Shown piece by piece: positions 19,101 through 26,964 of a stretch of 64,000 bases of DNA. The notes under the pieces were generated by a model. It had not been told where the DNA came from. It ran no database searches and worked only from the letters and a program-made list of their open reading frames with translations. The position numbers were made by a program, and so were the translations under genes. The stretch is taken from the NCBI RefSeq assembly GCF_001936615.1, contig NZ_MLBF01000007.1, forward strand, positions 1 to 64,000. The letters are read 5' to 3'. How positions within the stretch are numbered: the stretch's first letter is position 1; each line of letters begins with the position of its first letter. The DNA comes from Desulfosporosinus metallidurans (GTDB taxonomy: Bacteria > Bacillota > Desulfitobacteriia > Desulfitobacteriales > Desulfitobacteriaceae).

Positions 19101-19271
19101 CTACTCAGCTAGTTTCTTAAGGAGCTTTGAGTGATGGGATGTAACTTCCTTAATTGCTTTAGAAACTTTTTTATTATGGTCGTTTGAAGTATTTAGTTGA
19201 ACACCGTTCTTGGTCTCTTTGGCAATAGCCATATTAACATCCCTTTCAATATCAGTACTCTCTTTATCCAT
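19101..19271 (-). CDS. Small protein upstream of the Doc remnant, possible antitoxin
   Basis: A 56-residue open frame from the ATG at 19269-19271, preceded by AGGGTGG. The product (MDKESTDIERDVNMA..., KKVSKAIKEVTSHHSKLLKKLAE) is charged and helical. It ends two bases before the start of the broken Doc gene, the classical antitoxin-toxin order. I see no clear Phd DNA-binding signature, so calling it an antitoxin rests on position alone. Confidence 0.45.
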   Translation of the reverse strand: MDKESTDIERDVNMAIAKETKNGVQLNTSNDHNKKVSKAIKEVTSHHSKLLKKLAE

Positions 19272-19360
19272 ATTGTACCACCCTTCATAAGTTTGAACAA
19301 TTGTTTAGTAGTATTATTATTCAATCTGAAGGGATATAATCGTCCGAACTAGTCCATTTA

Positions 19361-20011
19361 TTATGTTTCTATAAATTCTAATAGGGCATCTTTGTCTAAT
19401 ATAATAATCTTCTTGTATTTAGTATCAATCCATCCATGCTGCGAAAATTTGATTAAAACCCTACTTACAGTAACTCTACTTACCCCAACAGCTTTTCCTA
19501 TATCTTCATGTGTACAATTAATAGAACGCTTAGTTTCGAAATTGATATTAAACAGATATTGGGCAATTCTCTTATCTGCTGATAAAAATGAGATGTTGTC
19601 TATTTCATTTGATAACATCCTTACTTTTTGTGATAAAAGCTCTATGAGATTCAAAGCGAGGAAGGGGCTTTTTTGAAAATACAACATAATATCAGCTTTA
19701 TCAATTATGATAATATCTGAATCCAACAGAGTTTTTGCTGATGACATTCTTGGAAAACCATCAAAAAAAGATGCTTCTCCGAAAATCGTCTCCTTTTTAT
19801 GAGTTATGAGAGTTTTTTCTAAGCCATCTAAGGAATTTACATAAATTTGAACTTGCCCACTTTTTAAGTAATAAAAACTTTTAGCGATTTCTCCTTGCCG
19901 ATAGATGATTTGATTTTTCTTAAACGTCTGAGCTGGTTTTGTTTTAAAGGTCTCAAACAATTCGGTTGGTATATCTTTTTTATGGGTTGAAAATAAATTC
20001 CACTCATTCAA
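19361..20011 (-). CDS. Crp/Fnr-family transcriptional regulator
   Basis: About 216 residues from a TTG at 20009-20011, eight bases after AAGGAGG; the GTG at 20018-20020 overlaps that ribosome binding site and is less likely. Residues about 30-115 form a cyclic-nucleotide-binding-type barrel (FYYLKSGQVQIYV, GEASFFDGFPR). The C-terminal helix-turn-helix reads THEDIGKAVGVSRVTVSRVL. Without the N-terminal Fnr cysteines it resembles CprK-type small-molecule sensors of Desulfitobacterium relatives. It is divergent from the aconitase-family pair that starts at 20232, so it may control that pair; no clear palindromic operator was identified. Confidence 0.85.
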   Translation of the reverse strand: MNEWNLFSTHKKDIPTELFETFKTKPAQTFKKNQIIYRQGEIAKSFYYLKSGQVQIYVNSLDGLEKTLITHKKETIFGEASFFDGFPRMSSAKTLLDSDIIIIDKADIMLYFQKSPFLALNLIELLSQKVRMLSNEIDNISFLSADKRIAQYLFNINFETKRSINCTHEDIGKAVGVSRVTVSRVLIKFSQHGWIDTKYKKIIILDKDALLEFIET

Positions 20012-20113
20012 GAAAAACACCTCCTTTCCTTATTTTCAAATTGTATCACATGTAACATTCTTATTTGAAGTTCCATGTCATAATAAGTAAAACCTTATAT
20101 GGAGGTGGCTTAG

Positions 20114-20143
20114 TTGAAATGGAATGAAAAGCTCGATTACTAG
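20114..20143 (+). other. Nine-codon leader-like reading frame before leuC-like gene
   Basis: GGAGGTGG is followed by TTG AAA TGG AAT GAA AAG CTC GAT TAC TAG, a nine-codon frame with better translation signals than most short frames here. It stops 88 bases before the start of the leuC-like gene. It has no run of regulatory codons, so it is either a translated leader or a stray start region from an older gene. Confidence 0.25.
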
Positions 20144-20231
20144 CCATTTATCCTACGAGATTTATGGGGTAGAAGGTTTACACGTTAAACACAGATTTGT
20201 GATTAAGGAAGTAAAATGCAAGGAGACGAAT

Positions 20232-21518
20232 ATGGGAAAAACAATAGCTGAGAAAATATTTGATACCCACAGGGTAAATATGCCGTTTCCTGATACGCAT
20301 GTTTTAAAATTGGACAGGGTTTTCTGCCACGAAATTACCACACCCATTGCCATCACGGATCTTATGGCCAGGGGAATGGACAGAGTCTTTGATCCCACGA
20401 AAATTAAGGCTGTCATAGATCACGTAACGCCTGCCAAAGATTCTAAAACAGCTGAACAGGGAAAGATACTACGGGACTGGGCTAGAAGGCAGGGCATTAA
20501 AGACTTTTTTGACATCGGAAAAAATGGTGTTTGTCATGCGATCTTCCCTGAAAAAGGATTCGTAAGACCGGGTTATACGGTTATCATGGGGGATTCGCAC
20601 ACCTGTACTCATGGAGCGTTTGGAGCTTTTGCCGCAGGTGTCGGAACGACTGACCTGGAAGTAGGTATCCTTAAGGGTGTATGTGCCTTCCACTTTCCGA
20701 AAACAATTAAATTTGTGCTCAATGGCACCTTAAAACCGGGCGTTTATGCCAAAGACCTGATCCTCTTCATTATTAAAGAACTGACGGTAAACGGTGCAAC
20801 GAACATGGTCATAGAATTTACAGGACCGGTTGTTGATGCCATGTCGATGGAATCACGTATGACCTTGTGCAATATGGCAATTGAAGCCGGAGGAACTTGT
20901 GGGATCTGCTACCCGGATATGACAACCGTCGAATATCTATGGGACTTCATTAAAGATGAATTTAGCACAAAGGAAGACGCTTTGAAAGAATACTCAAACT
21001 GGATTTCGGATGCGGATGCTTCCTATGAAAAAGTCTACGAATATGATGTTACGAATTTAGAACCTATGGTTACGTTTGGGTTCAAACCGGACCAAGTAAA
21101 AACAGTCCATGAAATGTCCGGTACAAAAATCGATCAGGTTTATATAGGGAGTTGTACCAATGGTCGTATAGAAGATCTGAGAATAGCTGCCAGTATCCTT
21201 AAGGATAAAAAAATAAGTGATGATGTGCGTGCCATTGTCAGCCCCGCAACTCCAGATGTTTATTCCATGGCCTTAAAAGAAGGACTGATCGAGATTTTCC
21301 ACAACGCTGGTTTTTGCGTTACAAACCCAACCTGTGGCGCTTGTCTGGGCATGAGTAATGGGGTTCTTGCAAATGGCGAAGCCTGTGCGTCTACAACAAA
21401 CCGTAATTTTAACGGCAGAATGGGTAAGGGCGGTACAGTTCATCTGATGAGTCCTGCTACTGCTGCAGCGTCAGCCATTGAAGGTAAAATAACAAATTCT
21501 AAAGTTTATCAAGCGTAA
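20232..21518 (+). CDS. Aconitase-family hydro-lyase large subunit (LeuC/HacA/DmdA-like)
   Basis: A 428-residue protein from the ATG at 20232 (AGGAG seven bases upstream); the earlier ATG at 20124 is unsupported. The iron-sulfur ligands of the aconitase family are present: Cys308 in GSCTNGR and Cys368/Cys371 in TCGACLGMSNG. DHVTPAKD, GDSHTCTHGAFGAFAAGVGTTDLE and NRNFNGRMG are also conserved. The length matches the archaeal/clostridial type of 3-isopropylmalate dehydratase, which also includes homoaconitase and 2,3-dimethylmalate hydratase. No leuA or leuB is nearby, so the substrate may not be isopropylmalate. The small subunit follows after 15 bases. Confidence 0.85.
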   Translation: MGKTIAEKIFDTHRVNMPFPDTHVLKLDRVFCHEITTPIAITDLMARGMDRVFDPTKIKAVIDHVTPAKDSKTAEQGKILRDWARRQGIKDFFDIGKNGVCHAIFPEKGFVRPGYTVIMGDSHTCTHGAFGAFAAGVGTTDLEVGILKGVCAFHFPKTIKFVLNGTLKPGVYAKDLILFIIKELTVNGATNMVIEFTGPVVDAMSMESRMTLCNMAIEAGGTCGICYPDMTTVEYLWDFIKDEFSTKEDALKEYSNWISDADASYEKVYEYDVTNLEPMVTFGFKPDQVKTVHEMSGTKIDQVYIGSCTNGRIEDLRIAASILKDKKISDDVRAIVSPATPDVYSMALKEGLIEIFHNAGFCVTNPTCGACLGMSNGVLANGEACASTTNRNFNGRMGKGGTVHLMSPATAAASAIEGKITNSKVYQA

Positions 21519-21533
21519 GTATCGGAGGGGAAA

Positions 21534-22058
21534 ATGAAAGAATTTAGCGGAAAAGTCTTATTCTTAGATAGAAGTGATATCAATACCGATGAAATCATTC
21601 CAGCCAAGTATCTTACTGAAATCACTAAAGAGGCCTTGAAACCTTATTTATTGGAGGATTTATCTCTTGTTGGATTTAACGCAAAAGAAGATATTAAGGA
21701 CAAAGCTGTGCTTGTAACAAAAGCCAATTTTGGTTGTGGTTCTTCCAGAGAGCATGCTCCATGGGCCTTAGAAGTCAATGGAATCAATGTCGTGATTGCT
21801 GAAAGCTTTGCAAGAATATTCAGACAGAACATGTATAACTGCGGCATGTTTGCAATCGAATTACCGAAGGATAAGGTCGAATATCTTTTTGAGAACTACG
21901 CGGAGAAGGACACTTTAATAACAATTGACATTAATAAAGATAAGATTATTGTAACTTCATCCGATAAATCAGAAGAAATTGATTTCAAAGTCGGCGAGTT
22001 TGACAAGACACTTGTTAAAGAAGGCGGCTGGGTTGGTTACGCTGATAAAAACTATTGA
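21534..22058 (+). CDS. Aconitase-family hydro-lyase small subunit (LeuD/DmdB-like)
   Basis: A 174-residue swivelling-domain subunit with ribosome binding site GGAGGGG. Motifs: DRSDINTDEIIPAKYLT near the start, NFGCGSSREHAPWALEVNGI (substrate-binding loop) and ESFARIFRQNMYNCG. It partners the large subunit encoded 15 bases upstream, catalysing dehydration/rehydration of a 2- or 3-hydroxy dicarboxylic acid. The loop 'YLTEITKEALKPYLLEDL' differs from ordinary LeuD and may mark a different substrate. A strong terminator follows nine bases after the stop, so this is a two-gene operon. Confidence 0.87.
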   Translation: MKEFSGKVLFLDRSDINTDEIIPAKYLTEITKEALKPYLLEDLSLVGFNAKEDIKDKAVLVTKANFGCGSSREHAPWALEVNGINVVIAESFARIFRQNMYNCGMFAIELPKDKVEYLFENYAEKDTLITIDINKDKIIVTSSDKSEEIDFKVGEFDKTLVKEGGWVGYADKNY

Positions 22059-22066
22059 TTCTTAAG

Positions 22067-22110
22067 AATAAGATAGGCACAGCTTTATTTTTTGCTGTGC
22101 CTATCTTATT
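22067..22110 (+). terminator. Rho-independent terminator of the leuCD-like operon
   Basis: A perfect 17-base stem (AATAAGATAGGCACAGC at 22067-22083, and its complement at 22094-22110) closes a T-rich loop. It begins just after the small-subunit stop; there is only a weak T tract afterwards. Confidence 0.8.
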
Positions 22111-22111
22111 G

Positions 22112-22225
22112 TCAACTCACCCGGACACTCAATTCTAATTCTACTGCCATCACATCGTCTGTCACCAAAGCAAAATGTTCGTATAGATTATTTGCCATGA
22201 GATAATCCAGGTTGTCCTTGGTCAT
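22112..22225 (-). CDS. Short open frame, possibly a gene remnant
   Basis: A 37-codon frame beginning MTKDNLDYLMANNLYEHFALVTDDVM. It has only a weak ribosome binding site (GGGAAAGTGAG) and no recognised family. It could be a tiny gene or the start of a truncated one cut off by the leuCD-like operon terminator. Confidence 0.25.
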   Translation of the reverse strand: MTKDNLDYLMANNLYEHFALVTDDVMAVELELSVRVS

Positions 22226-22269
22226 ATTAACTCACTTTCCCTATGATTGCGCGTATGCGCGAACAGTCG

Positions 22270-22803
22270 TCATAACCTGTCCGTCAAGGTTATCTTACTA
22301 CATTCCCTCTCAACTACTTTTTCCATGTAGCATACCGTAAACGGCAAATGCTCATATTTTTTCAACCCAGTCTCGATAAAGCCATACAATTTATACCAAT
22401 TTTTTAGAACTAAATTCTCATCAACAATACCAATAGAGACTTTCTCTGCTCCTTGGGCTTTCACATAATCAAAGACAAAATCCATTAAATGTTTCCCATA
22501 CCCTTTATGCCTATATCCCGGTAACACCGATAATCTTTCTATGTAGAAAACATCATAAGCCTTTTCGATTGCTACAAATCCAATTTGATTTCTTTCTTTA
22601 TACAAACCAAACATACCGATCCCTTTATCTTTCATCTTCTGGAGATTTACCAAATTTGCGAATGCTGGATTCGAAGGACAATTTTCTTCCGTTAGGTTAA
22701 GCTCTCTTGCAACTGTGATAAATGAATCCTTGATAACGTTTAAGCTATCTGACAAACTTACCTCGTTATTAATTTCTTTAATACTTACTTTCTCAAGAGT
22801 CAT
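22270..22803 (-). CDS. GNAT-family N-acetyltransferase
   Basis: A 177-residue protein whose second half carries the GNAT acetyl-CoA loop: FYIERLSVLPGYRHKGYGKHLMDFVFDY (motif A, Q/RxxGxG/A), then GAEKVSIGIVDENLVLKNWYKLYGFIETGLKKY, the usual motif B with YxxxGF. Acceptor unknown. A ribosome binding site (AAGGTG) stands before the ATG. Single gene; its neighbours do not suggest a pathway. Confidence 0.85.
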   Translation of the reverse strand: MTLEKVSIKEINNEVSLSDSLNVIKDSFITVARELNLTEENCPSNPAFANLVNLQKMKDKGIGMFGLYKERNQIGFVAIEKAYDVFYIERLSVLPGYRHKGYGKHLMDFVFDYVKAQGAEKVSIGIVDENLVLKNWYKLYGFIETGLKKYEHLPFTVCYMEKVVERECSKITLTDRL

Positions 22804-22914
22804 ATAAAATCACCTTTCTATTCGGGGGGGGATGGCTTTCTTGACAAGTTTTTTTAAAACGTCCAAGTTTAGCAGAACGCCACCCCGGCGGTAGGCGGAA
22901 GCTACCATCAAAAT

Positions 22915-23769
22915 TCAATTTATCTTTTTAGGAATACTACTTTCACACGGAACTCCTATCTGACATTTTCCACAACCATATCTTGGTTTACATTTCTCCT
23001 TTGTTTTGTTTATGAATTCAGAACAAAGTATGTGGTTTTTCCCCTTATCAAGAGATATCGCATTGACTGGACAATTTTTTACACACGCTCCACACATGGA
23101 ACAGTTATCATAAATGTTTTCATACATCCTTTTATCAGGAGGCAACTCCAATTCTGTAACGATGCTGCCGAATCTGCCAGCAATCCCTTTTTCGGTGATT
23201 AGGCCTTTAGAAAGTCCGAATGTCCCAAGACCACATACAAAGGCAACATGTCTTTCAGACCAATTACTCGTGAATAATAGGTCTGTTCTCCTATTATTGT
23301 CCGAATTCTGAGCCGGTTTATTATCTTTGGTTTTGGCCCAGAATCTTTCATCCAAAGACGGCGCAAGGCTTTTATAGCCGGCATTTATCAATTCGGAATT
23401 CAAATATTGGCAAAGCTTAACAACTAGAGCTTGACCTTCAATCCGTCCATGCAACCATTCTTCTGAAGGCCATGACATATCTCGTCTGTTGCCCTTTTTT
23501 ACTGCCTCGGTAAAGGGTAGAAAAAAGGAGATAACCGTTTTGGGCTGGGGTAACCATTCTTGGGGAGGCATAAAGTGTTGTCCTATTACTAATGGCTGTT
23601 TCAATATTTCAAAATACTGATCATCTGCAGCACCAAACGCAAAAATTGGAGTCTCAAAAATCCTCATACCAACGACCGCCTCTGAAAGCGCAACTTCCTT
23701 AGATATAAGATTGTGATCGGAGTTTTTCACAAACCATGTCGCCATTTTGACAATGTCCTTCTTATCCAT
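22915..23769 (-). CDS. 4Fe-4S protein related to epoxyqueuosine reductase (QueG-like)
   Basis: About 284 residues from the ATG at 23767-23769 (GGGAGGT four bases upstream). The C-terminus has a ferredoxin-type cluster (CSMCGACVKNCPVNAI) and further cysteines (CSEFINKTKEKC, CGKCQIGVPC) that give a second cluster. The N-terminal part matches the QueG/reductive-dehalogenase-like fold (AFVCGLGTFGLSKGLITEKGIAGRFGSIVTELEL). True QueG has a HEAT-repeat tail and a queuosine context, both absent. Many anaerobes have such orphan proteins; the role is probably redox or corrinoid-linked, but the substrate is unknown. Confidence 0.75.
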   Translation of the reverse strand: MDKKDIVKMATWFVKNSDHNLISKEVALSEAVVGMRIFETPIFAFGAADDQYFEILKQPLVIGQHFMPPQEWLPQPKTVISFFLPFTEAVKKGNRRDMSWPSEEWLHGRIEGQALVVKLCQYLNSELINAGYKSLAPSLDERFWAKTKDNKPAQNSDNNRRTDLLFTSNWSERHVAFVCGLGTFGLSKGLITEKGIAGRFGSIVTELELPPDKRMYENIYDNCSMCGACVKNCPVNAISLDKGKNHILCSEFINKTKEKCKPRYGCGKCQIGVPCESSIPKKIN

Positions 23770-23931
23770 AACTACCTCCCGCAAACCAACTTTATTTATA
23801 CTTATTCGAGAAAGTTTTTTGGAAATCCTGTCCAATTATTAAACTTGCTTACGGAGCCTCTTGGGGCGACATGCTCCAAGTATCTACTACCACTGTATTT
23901 CCGATTATGTTATACTTCATTAACTGAATAT

Positions 23932-24077
23932 GAACCTTCGGGGCAGGGTGAGATTCCCTACCGGCGGTGACGATTGCCCGTGCAATCCAGCCCGCGACTC
24001 GACGTAACCATAATTGTTGCGCCGATTGACTTGGTGAAATTCCAAGGCCGACGGTATAGTCCGGATGAGAGAAGGAA
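23932..24077 (+). promoter_or_regulatory. FMN riboswitch (RFN element)
   Basis: The conserved blocks of the RFN element appear in order: CTTCGGGGCAGGGTGAGATTC, TACCGGCGGTGA, AGCCCGCGA, GACTTGGTGAAATTCCAAGG, CCGACGGT and AGTCCGGATGAGAGAAGGA. A terminator hairpin follows at 24122-24148, then the EamA transporter gene. High FMN should favour termination. No riboflavin-biosynthesis genes are present, so this is a transport riboswitch. Confidence 0.96.
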
Positions 24078-24121
24078 CAAACTGGGTTAGACTAAGAGGT
24101 CTTTTCTAGTGAAACTTGCTG

Positions 24122-24148
24122 CCTCGAGAAACTTCTCGAGGTATTTTT
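24122..24148 (+). terminator. Riboswitch expression-platform terminator
   Basis: The hairpin CCTCGAGAA-AC-TTCTCGAGG (24122-24141) is followed by TATTTTTG. It lies 45 bases after the FMN aptamer and 70 bases before the transporter start, as expected for transcriptional control by the riboswitch. Confidence 0.85.
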
Positions 24149-24217
24149 GATGCGCGCTGTTCCGTTCGCGTTATGTCGGTTCAATTCAAATATCAGATCA
24201 GGTTGGAGGGTTTTCAA

Positions 24218-25177
24218 TTGGTACAGAAAAAACAAACATCCCACATGGGCATATGGTGGATCGCTCTTGGAGCCGCTATGTGGGGACTCGACGGTGTCTT
24301 TATCGTGACGTTGCTCAACTATTTGACCTCTTCCCAGATTGTCTGGGTAGAGCACATGTTATTGTTGCTCTTTGCCGCGCCCGTGCTCATTTGGAAGCGT
24401 CATGAGCTCAAATGTCTGAATCTGGGCGACTGGTTAGCCATCTTGTTCATCGCCTGGGGTGGATCGGCTCTGGCCTCCCTCCTGTTTACAGCCGGATTTA
24501 CGTACGGCAATCCGAACGTGGTGCTTATCCTGCAAAAGGTACGGCCCGTTTTCACGGTTCTGTTAGCCGCCTGGATACTCAGAGAGCGCATGGTGAAGGC
24601 TTTCTGGATGATGTTGGTTGTGGTGCTCATCGGTGCCTACCTACTCACCTTCGGCCTGCACATTCCGACGACCGGCGATAGCATGCAGCTTATCGGATCG
24701 TTATATGCTTTAGGAGCAGCCGCTCTGTGGGGCGGTTCGACGGTCATGGGTAAACGCCTTGTCGGCAAGGTGTCGTTTACCACCGTAACGGCATTAAGAT
24801 TTGCTGTAGCGCTGCCATTATTGACTCTCATCATCCTAGTGCAACACTCGAATTGGCACAGTCTCAGCCAGGCACTAAGTTTGGCACCAGTTTGGGCAAA
24901 CCTACTATTCCAAACCATTGTGCCAAGTCTATTGAGTCTACTGTTTTATTACCGAGGGTTGAATGGGGTCAAGGCCTCTCATGCAACTATTGCAGAGCTC
25001 GCCTTCCCTGCAACTGGCTTACTCCTCAACTGGCTTATATTACACCAGACCATTGACCTAGGCCAATGGATCGGTTTTGCCATCATCTGGATGGCCGTGC
25101 TGCATTTGTCGCGGTTGCGCAATGACCCGAAGGTACCGGAGACGTCCGTTTCCCATCTGTCCGATTTAGCTTGCTAG
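24218..25177 (+). CDS. EamA/DMT-family transporter under FMN riboswitch, probable riboflavin transporter
   Basis: About 319 residues from the TTG at 24218-24220, placed after GGAGGG; the upstream ATGs fall within the riboswitch terminator region. Two EamA repeats with about ten hydrophobic helices are visible, each with the usual glycine-rich patterns (ALGAAMWGLDGVF; ALGAAALWGGSTVMGKRLVG; FQTIVPSLLSLLFYYRGLNGVKASHATIAELAFP). Known riboflavin carriers of this superfamily (RibN type) support flavin uptake, and the FMN aptamer upstream makes this the likely job. Base composition is richer in G+C than neighbouring genes, suggesting recent acquisition together with its riboswitch. Substrate is inferred from regulation. 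Confidence 0.85.
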   Translation: MVQKKQTSHMGIWWIALGAAMWGLDGVFIVTLLNYLTSSQIVWVEHMLLLLFAAPVLIWKRHELKCLNLGDWLAILFIAWGGSALASLLFTAGFTYGNPNVVLILQKVRPVFTVLLAAWILRERMVKAFWMMLVVVLIGAYLLTFGLHIPTTGDSMQLIGSLYALGAAALWGGSTVMGKRLVGKVSFTTVTALRFAVALPLLTLIILVQHSNWHSLSQALSLAPVWANLLFQTIVPSLLSLLFYYRGLNGVKASHATIAELAFPATGLLLNWLILHQTIDLGQWIGFAIIWMAVLHLSRLRNDPKVPETSVSHLSDLAC

Positions 25178-25228
25178 TTGAAAGTGCTGATATGATTTTG
25201 AAATCAATCAGTTCACTTTAATTATTTG

Positions 25229-25540
25229 TTATGTCATTATGCGCGGAAAATCCTGTTTACCATGAAGCACTCGATGAACTTCCACCGTGTTCTCTTCCTT
25301 AACTAGGATGTAGAAAACAAGATAGGGATCAACAACGATCATGCGATAGCCCTGTCCAGCAATCTTGGTGTCCAACGGTACTGAACCCATGAGAGGGAAG
25401 TCTGCCAGCTTGCCAATGGACTCTTTTATCGTTTCATACATTCTGATGGCGGCATCGGGATTATTAAGGCGAATATGCGCAATTATACTCTTCAAGTCAT
25501 CTTGGGCAATCTGAGTGATTTTGATTTTATAGTTTGCCAT
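25229..25540 (-). CDS. RelE/ParE-family toxin
   Basis: A 103-residue protein with the ParE/RelE pattern: a helical N-terminus (ITQIAQDDLKSIIAHIRLNN), MYETIKESIGKLADFPLMGS, and C-terminal strands (YRMIVVDPYLVFYILVKEENTVEVHRVLHGKQDF). Its start overlaps the antitoxin gene by 14 bases, the standard type II toxin-antitoxin layout. Whether it is an mRNA interferase or a gyrase poison cannot be told from sequence; the ExxVHRVLHGKQDF end is common to both groups. Confidence 0.9.
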   Translation of the reverse strand: MANYKIKITQIAQDDLKSIIAHIRLNNPDAAIRMYETIKESIGKLADFPLMGSVPLDTKIAGQGYRMIVVDPYLVFYILVKEENTVEVHRVLHGKQDFPRIMT

Positions 25541-25799
25541 GAGCCAGCGCCTTCAGTTCGCTCATAGCCTCGTCGAAGTCTAGCATAGGCACGCCATTGG
25601 CTTTTTGCAATTGTGCTTCCAGTAGCTTTTCGCGGATTTCCAAGGCCCGTTCGCGCTTCTCAAAAGCGTCGATACTCATTACGGTTAAATCACCTTCGCC
25701 GTTAACAGTAACGTACACCGGTTCGCCGGTTTCATGGCAGTACTTGGAGATTTTACTATAATCATTGCGTAGTGAGGTAGACGATTTAATGGTGGGCAT
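25527..25799 (-). CDS. Phd/YefM-family antitoxin
   Basis: A 90-residue protein: the N-terminal part (STSLRNDYSKISKYCHETGEPVYVTVNGEGDLTVMSIDAFEK) is the Phd/YefM DNA-binding fold, and the C-terminus is the toxin-neutralising tail. It precedes and overlaps the RelE/ParE-like toxin. A good sigma-A promoter lies 43 bases upstream, and such antitoxins normally repress their own promoter. Confidence 0.9.
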   Translation of the reverse strand: MPTIKSSTSLRNDYSKISKYCHETGEPVYVTVNGEGDLTVMSIDAFEKRERALEIREKLLEAQLQKANGVPMLDFDEAMSELKALAHGKL

Positions 25800-25842
25800 A
25801 CCCTATCCCCTTTCAAATTAGGAATATCATAATTCTACTCAT

Positions 25843-25872
25843 ATTATACCTTAATTAATTTGCAAGAGTCAA
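25843..25872 (-). promoter_or_regulatory. Sigma-A promoter of the toxin-antitoxin operon
   Basis: On the minus strand TTGACT (25867-25872) and TATAAT (25843-25848) are 18 bases apart. The promoter points at the Phd-like antitoxin, whose start is 43 bases downstream of the -10. Confidence 0.75.
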
Positions 25873-25987
25873 TTTCTCATCGCTTTTCTTGGCAAGTGCC
25901 AACCAGGGGCTTCAAAAGGAGCATCACTTTTCATGATGCCCCTACCGAATCAACTTACTCAATTAACGCTGAATACCTATGTATTAT

Positions 25988-26869
25988 TTATTTTTCATAG
26001 GTCTTTATTAATTCAGCAATATCAAATTTCTTCATTTTAAGAAATGCTTCAGTCACTTGTGCCAATTTTGCAGCATCCTTATTCTGTATCATCTCATTCA
26101 TCATCGTGGGGACAATCTGCCATGAAAATCCGTAGCGGTCCTTTAACCAACCACATTGTTCTGCTTCCGGAACTGCAGAAAGCTTATCCCAATAATAGTC
26201 TATTTCTGCTTGTGTATCGCACTTTACAATCAATGAAATAGCTTCATTAAACGTAAAGCCGTGCTCATAGGCGCTGTCCATCGCTGCAAATGTTTGGTTT
26301 TCAAGTACGAAGTCAACATGTTGGATCGTGTTAGCTTTGTCTGGGGCAGCATCCTCGTCGTATCTAAGGATATGACCAACGCTGGAGTGTTTAAATAAAG
26401 TTGTGTAGAATTGGATGGCTTCTTCTGCCTTTCCACACTGATCCCCGACAAACATAAGAGTTGGGGTTATTTTTTGCTTGATCTCAAGATCACGCATGTA
26501 CATTACTTGCCAAGAAAGGCCGTATTTGTCCATTACCCAGCCATATTTTTCGCTAAACGGATAAACATCTATGGGCATGAGCGCTGCGCCATTTTCGATA
26601 AGTTTATTCCATAACATTTCAACTTCTTCAATAGAACTACAAGCGATCAGAAATGATACCGCGGGTGTAAATTTAAATAATGGACCCGCTGACAGCAACA
26701 TGAATTCTTGTCCTGCGAGCTCAACTGTGATCATATCCACTGATCCTGAGGGTGTGTCATTTAATATCGTTTTGTTCTTGATTTTTGATCCATCGAATAG
26801 AGACGTATAGAACTTCGATGCCTCATCGGCTTCCTTGTCAAACCATAAGTGTGGGACAATCTTTTGCAT
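25988..26869 (-). CDS. Tandem VOC-superfamily (PhnB-like) protein
   Basis: A 293-residue protein with two successive PhnB-type VOC domains. The first begins IVPHLWFDKEADEASKFYTSLFDGS; the second begins TPTLMFVGDQCGKAEEAIQFYTTLF. Both contain YGWVMDKYGLSWQV or CGWLKDRYGFSWQI. Such '3-demethylubiquinone methyltransferase-like' proteins are not methyltransferases; their function is mostly unknown. AAGGAGAATCAAG precedes the ATG. Single gene. Confidence 0.85.
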   Translation of the reverse strand: MQKIVPHLWFDKEADEASKFYTSLFDGSKIKNKTILNDTPSGSVDMITVELAGQEFMLLSAGPLFKFTPAVSFLIACSSIEEVEMLWNKLIENGAALMPIDVYPFSEKYGWVMDKYGLSWQVMYMRDLEIKQKITPTLMFVGDQCGKAEEAIQFYTTLFKHSSVGHILRYDEDAAPDKANTIQHVDFVLENQTFAAMDSAYEHGFTFNEAISLIVKCDTQAEIDYYWDKLSAVPEAEQCGWLKDRYGFSWQIVPTMMNEMIQNKDAAKLAQVTEAFLKMKKFDIAELIKTYEK

Positions 26870-26908
26870 CTTGATTCTCCTTGCTTTATCCTATTGGTTA
26901 ATTTTATT

Positions 26909-26935
26909 AAAGGCGGATGATAATCATCCGCCTTT
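26909..26935 (-). terminator. Terminator after the ferredoxin gene
   Basis: A perfect 12-base stem (AAAGGCGGATGA at 26909-26920 and its complement at 26924-26935) with a three-base loop lies 30 bases past the ferredoxin stop. On the minus strand it is followed by AATAAAATT. Confidence 0.7.
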
Positions 26936-26964
26936 CCCAGTCCTATTAACTTATCAACTCGTAA

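Noticed and set aside
23881..23931. Promoter for the FMN riboswitch transcript
   Set aside because: A TATACT box is near 23911, but no acceptable -35 at 16-18 bases could be assigned.
25889..25902. Perfect palindrome TTGGCAAGTGCCAA downstream of the antitoxin promoter region
   Set aside because: Short, isolated, and not positioned at any start; no second copy noticed.
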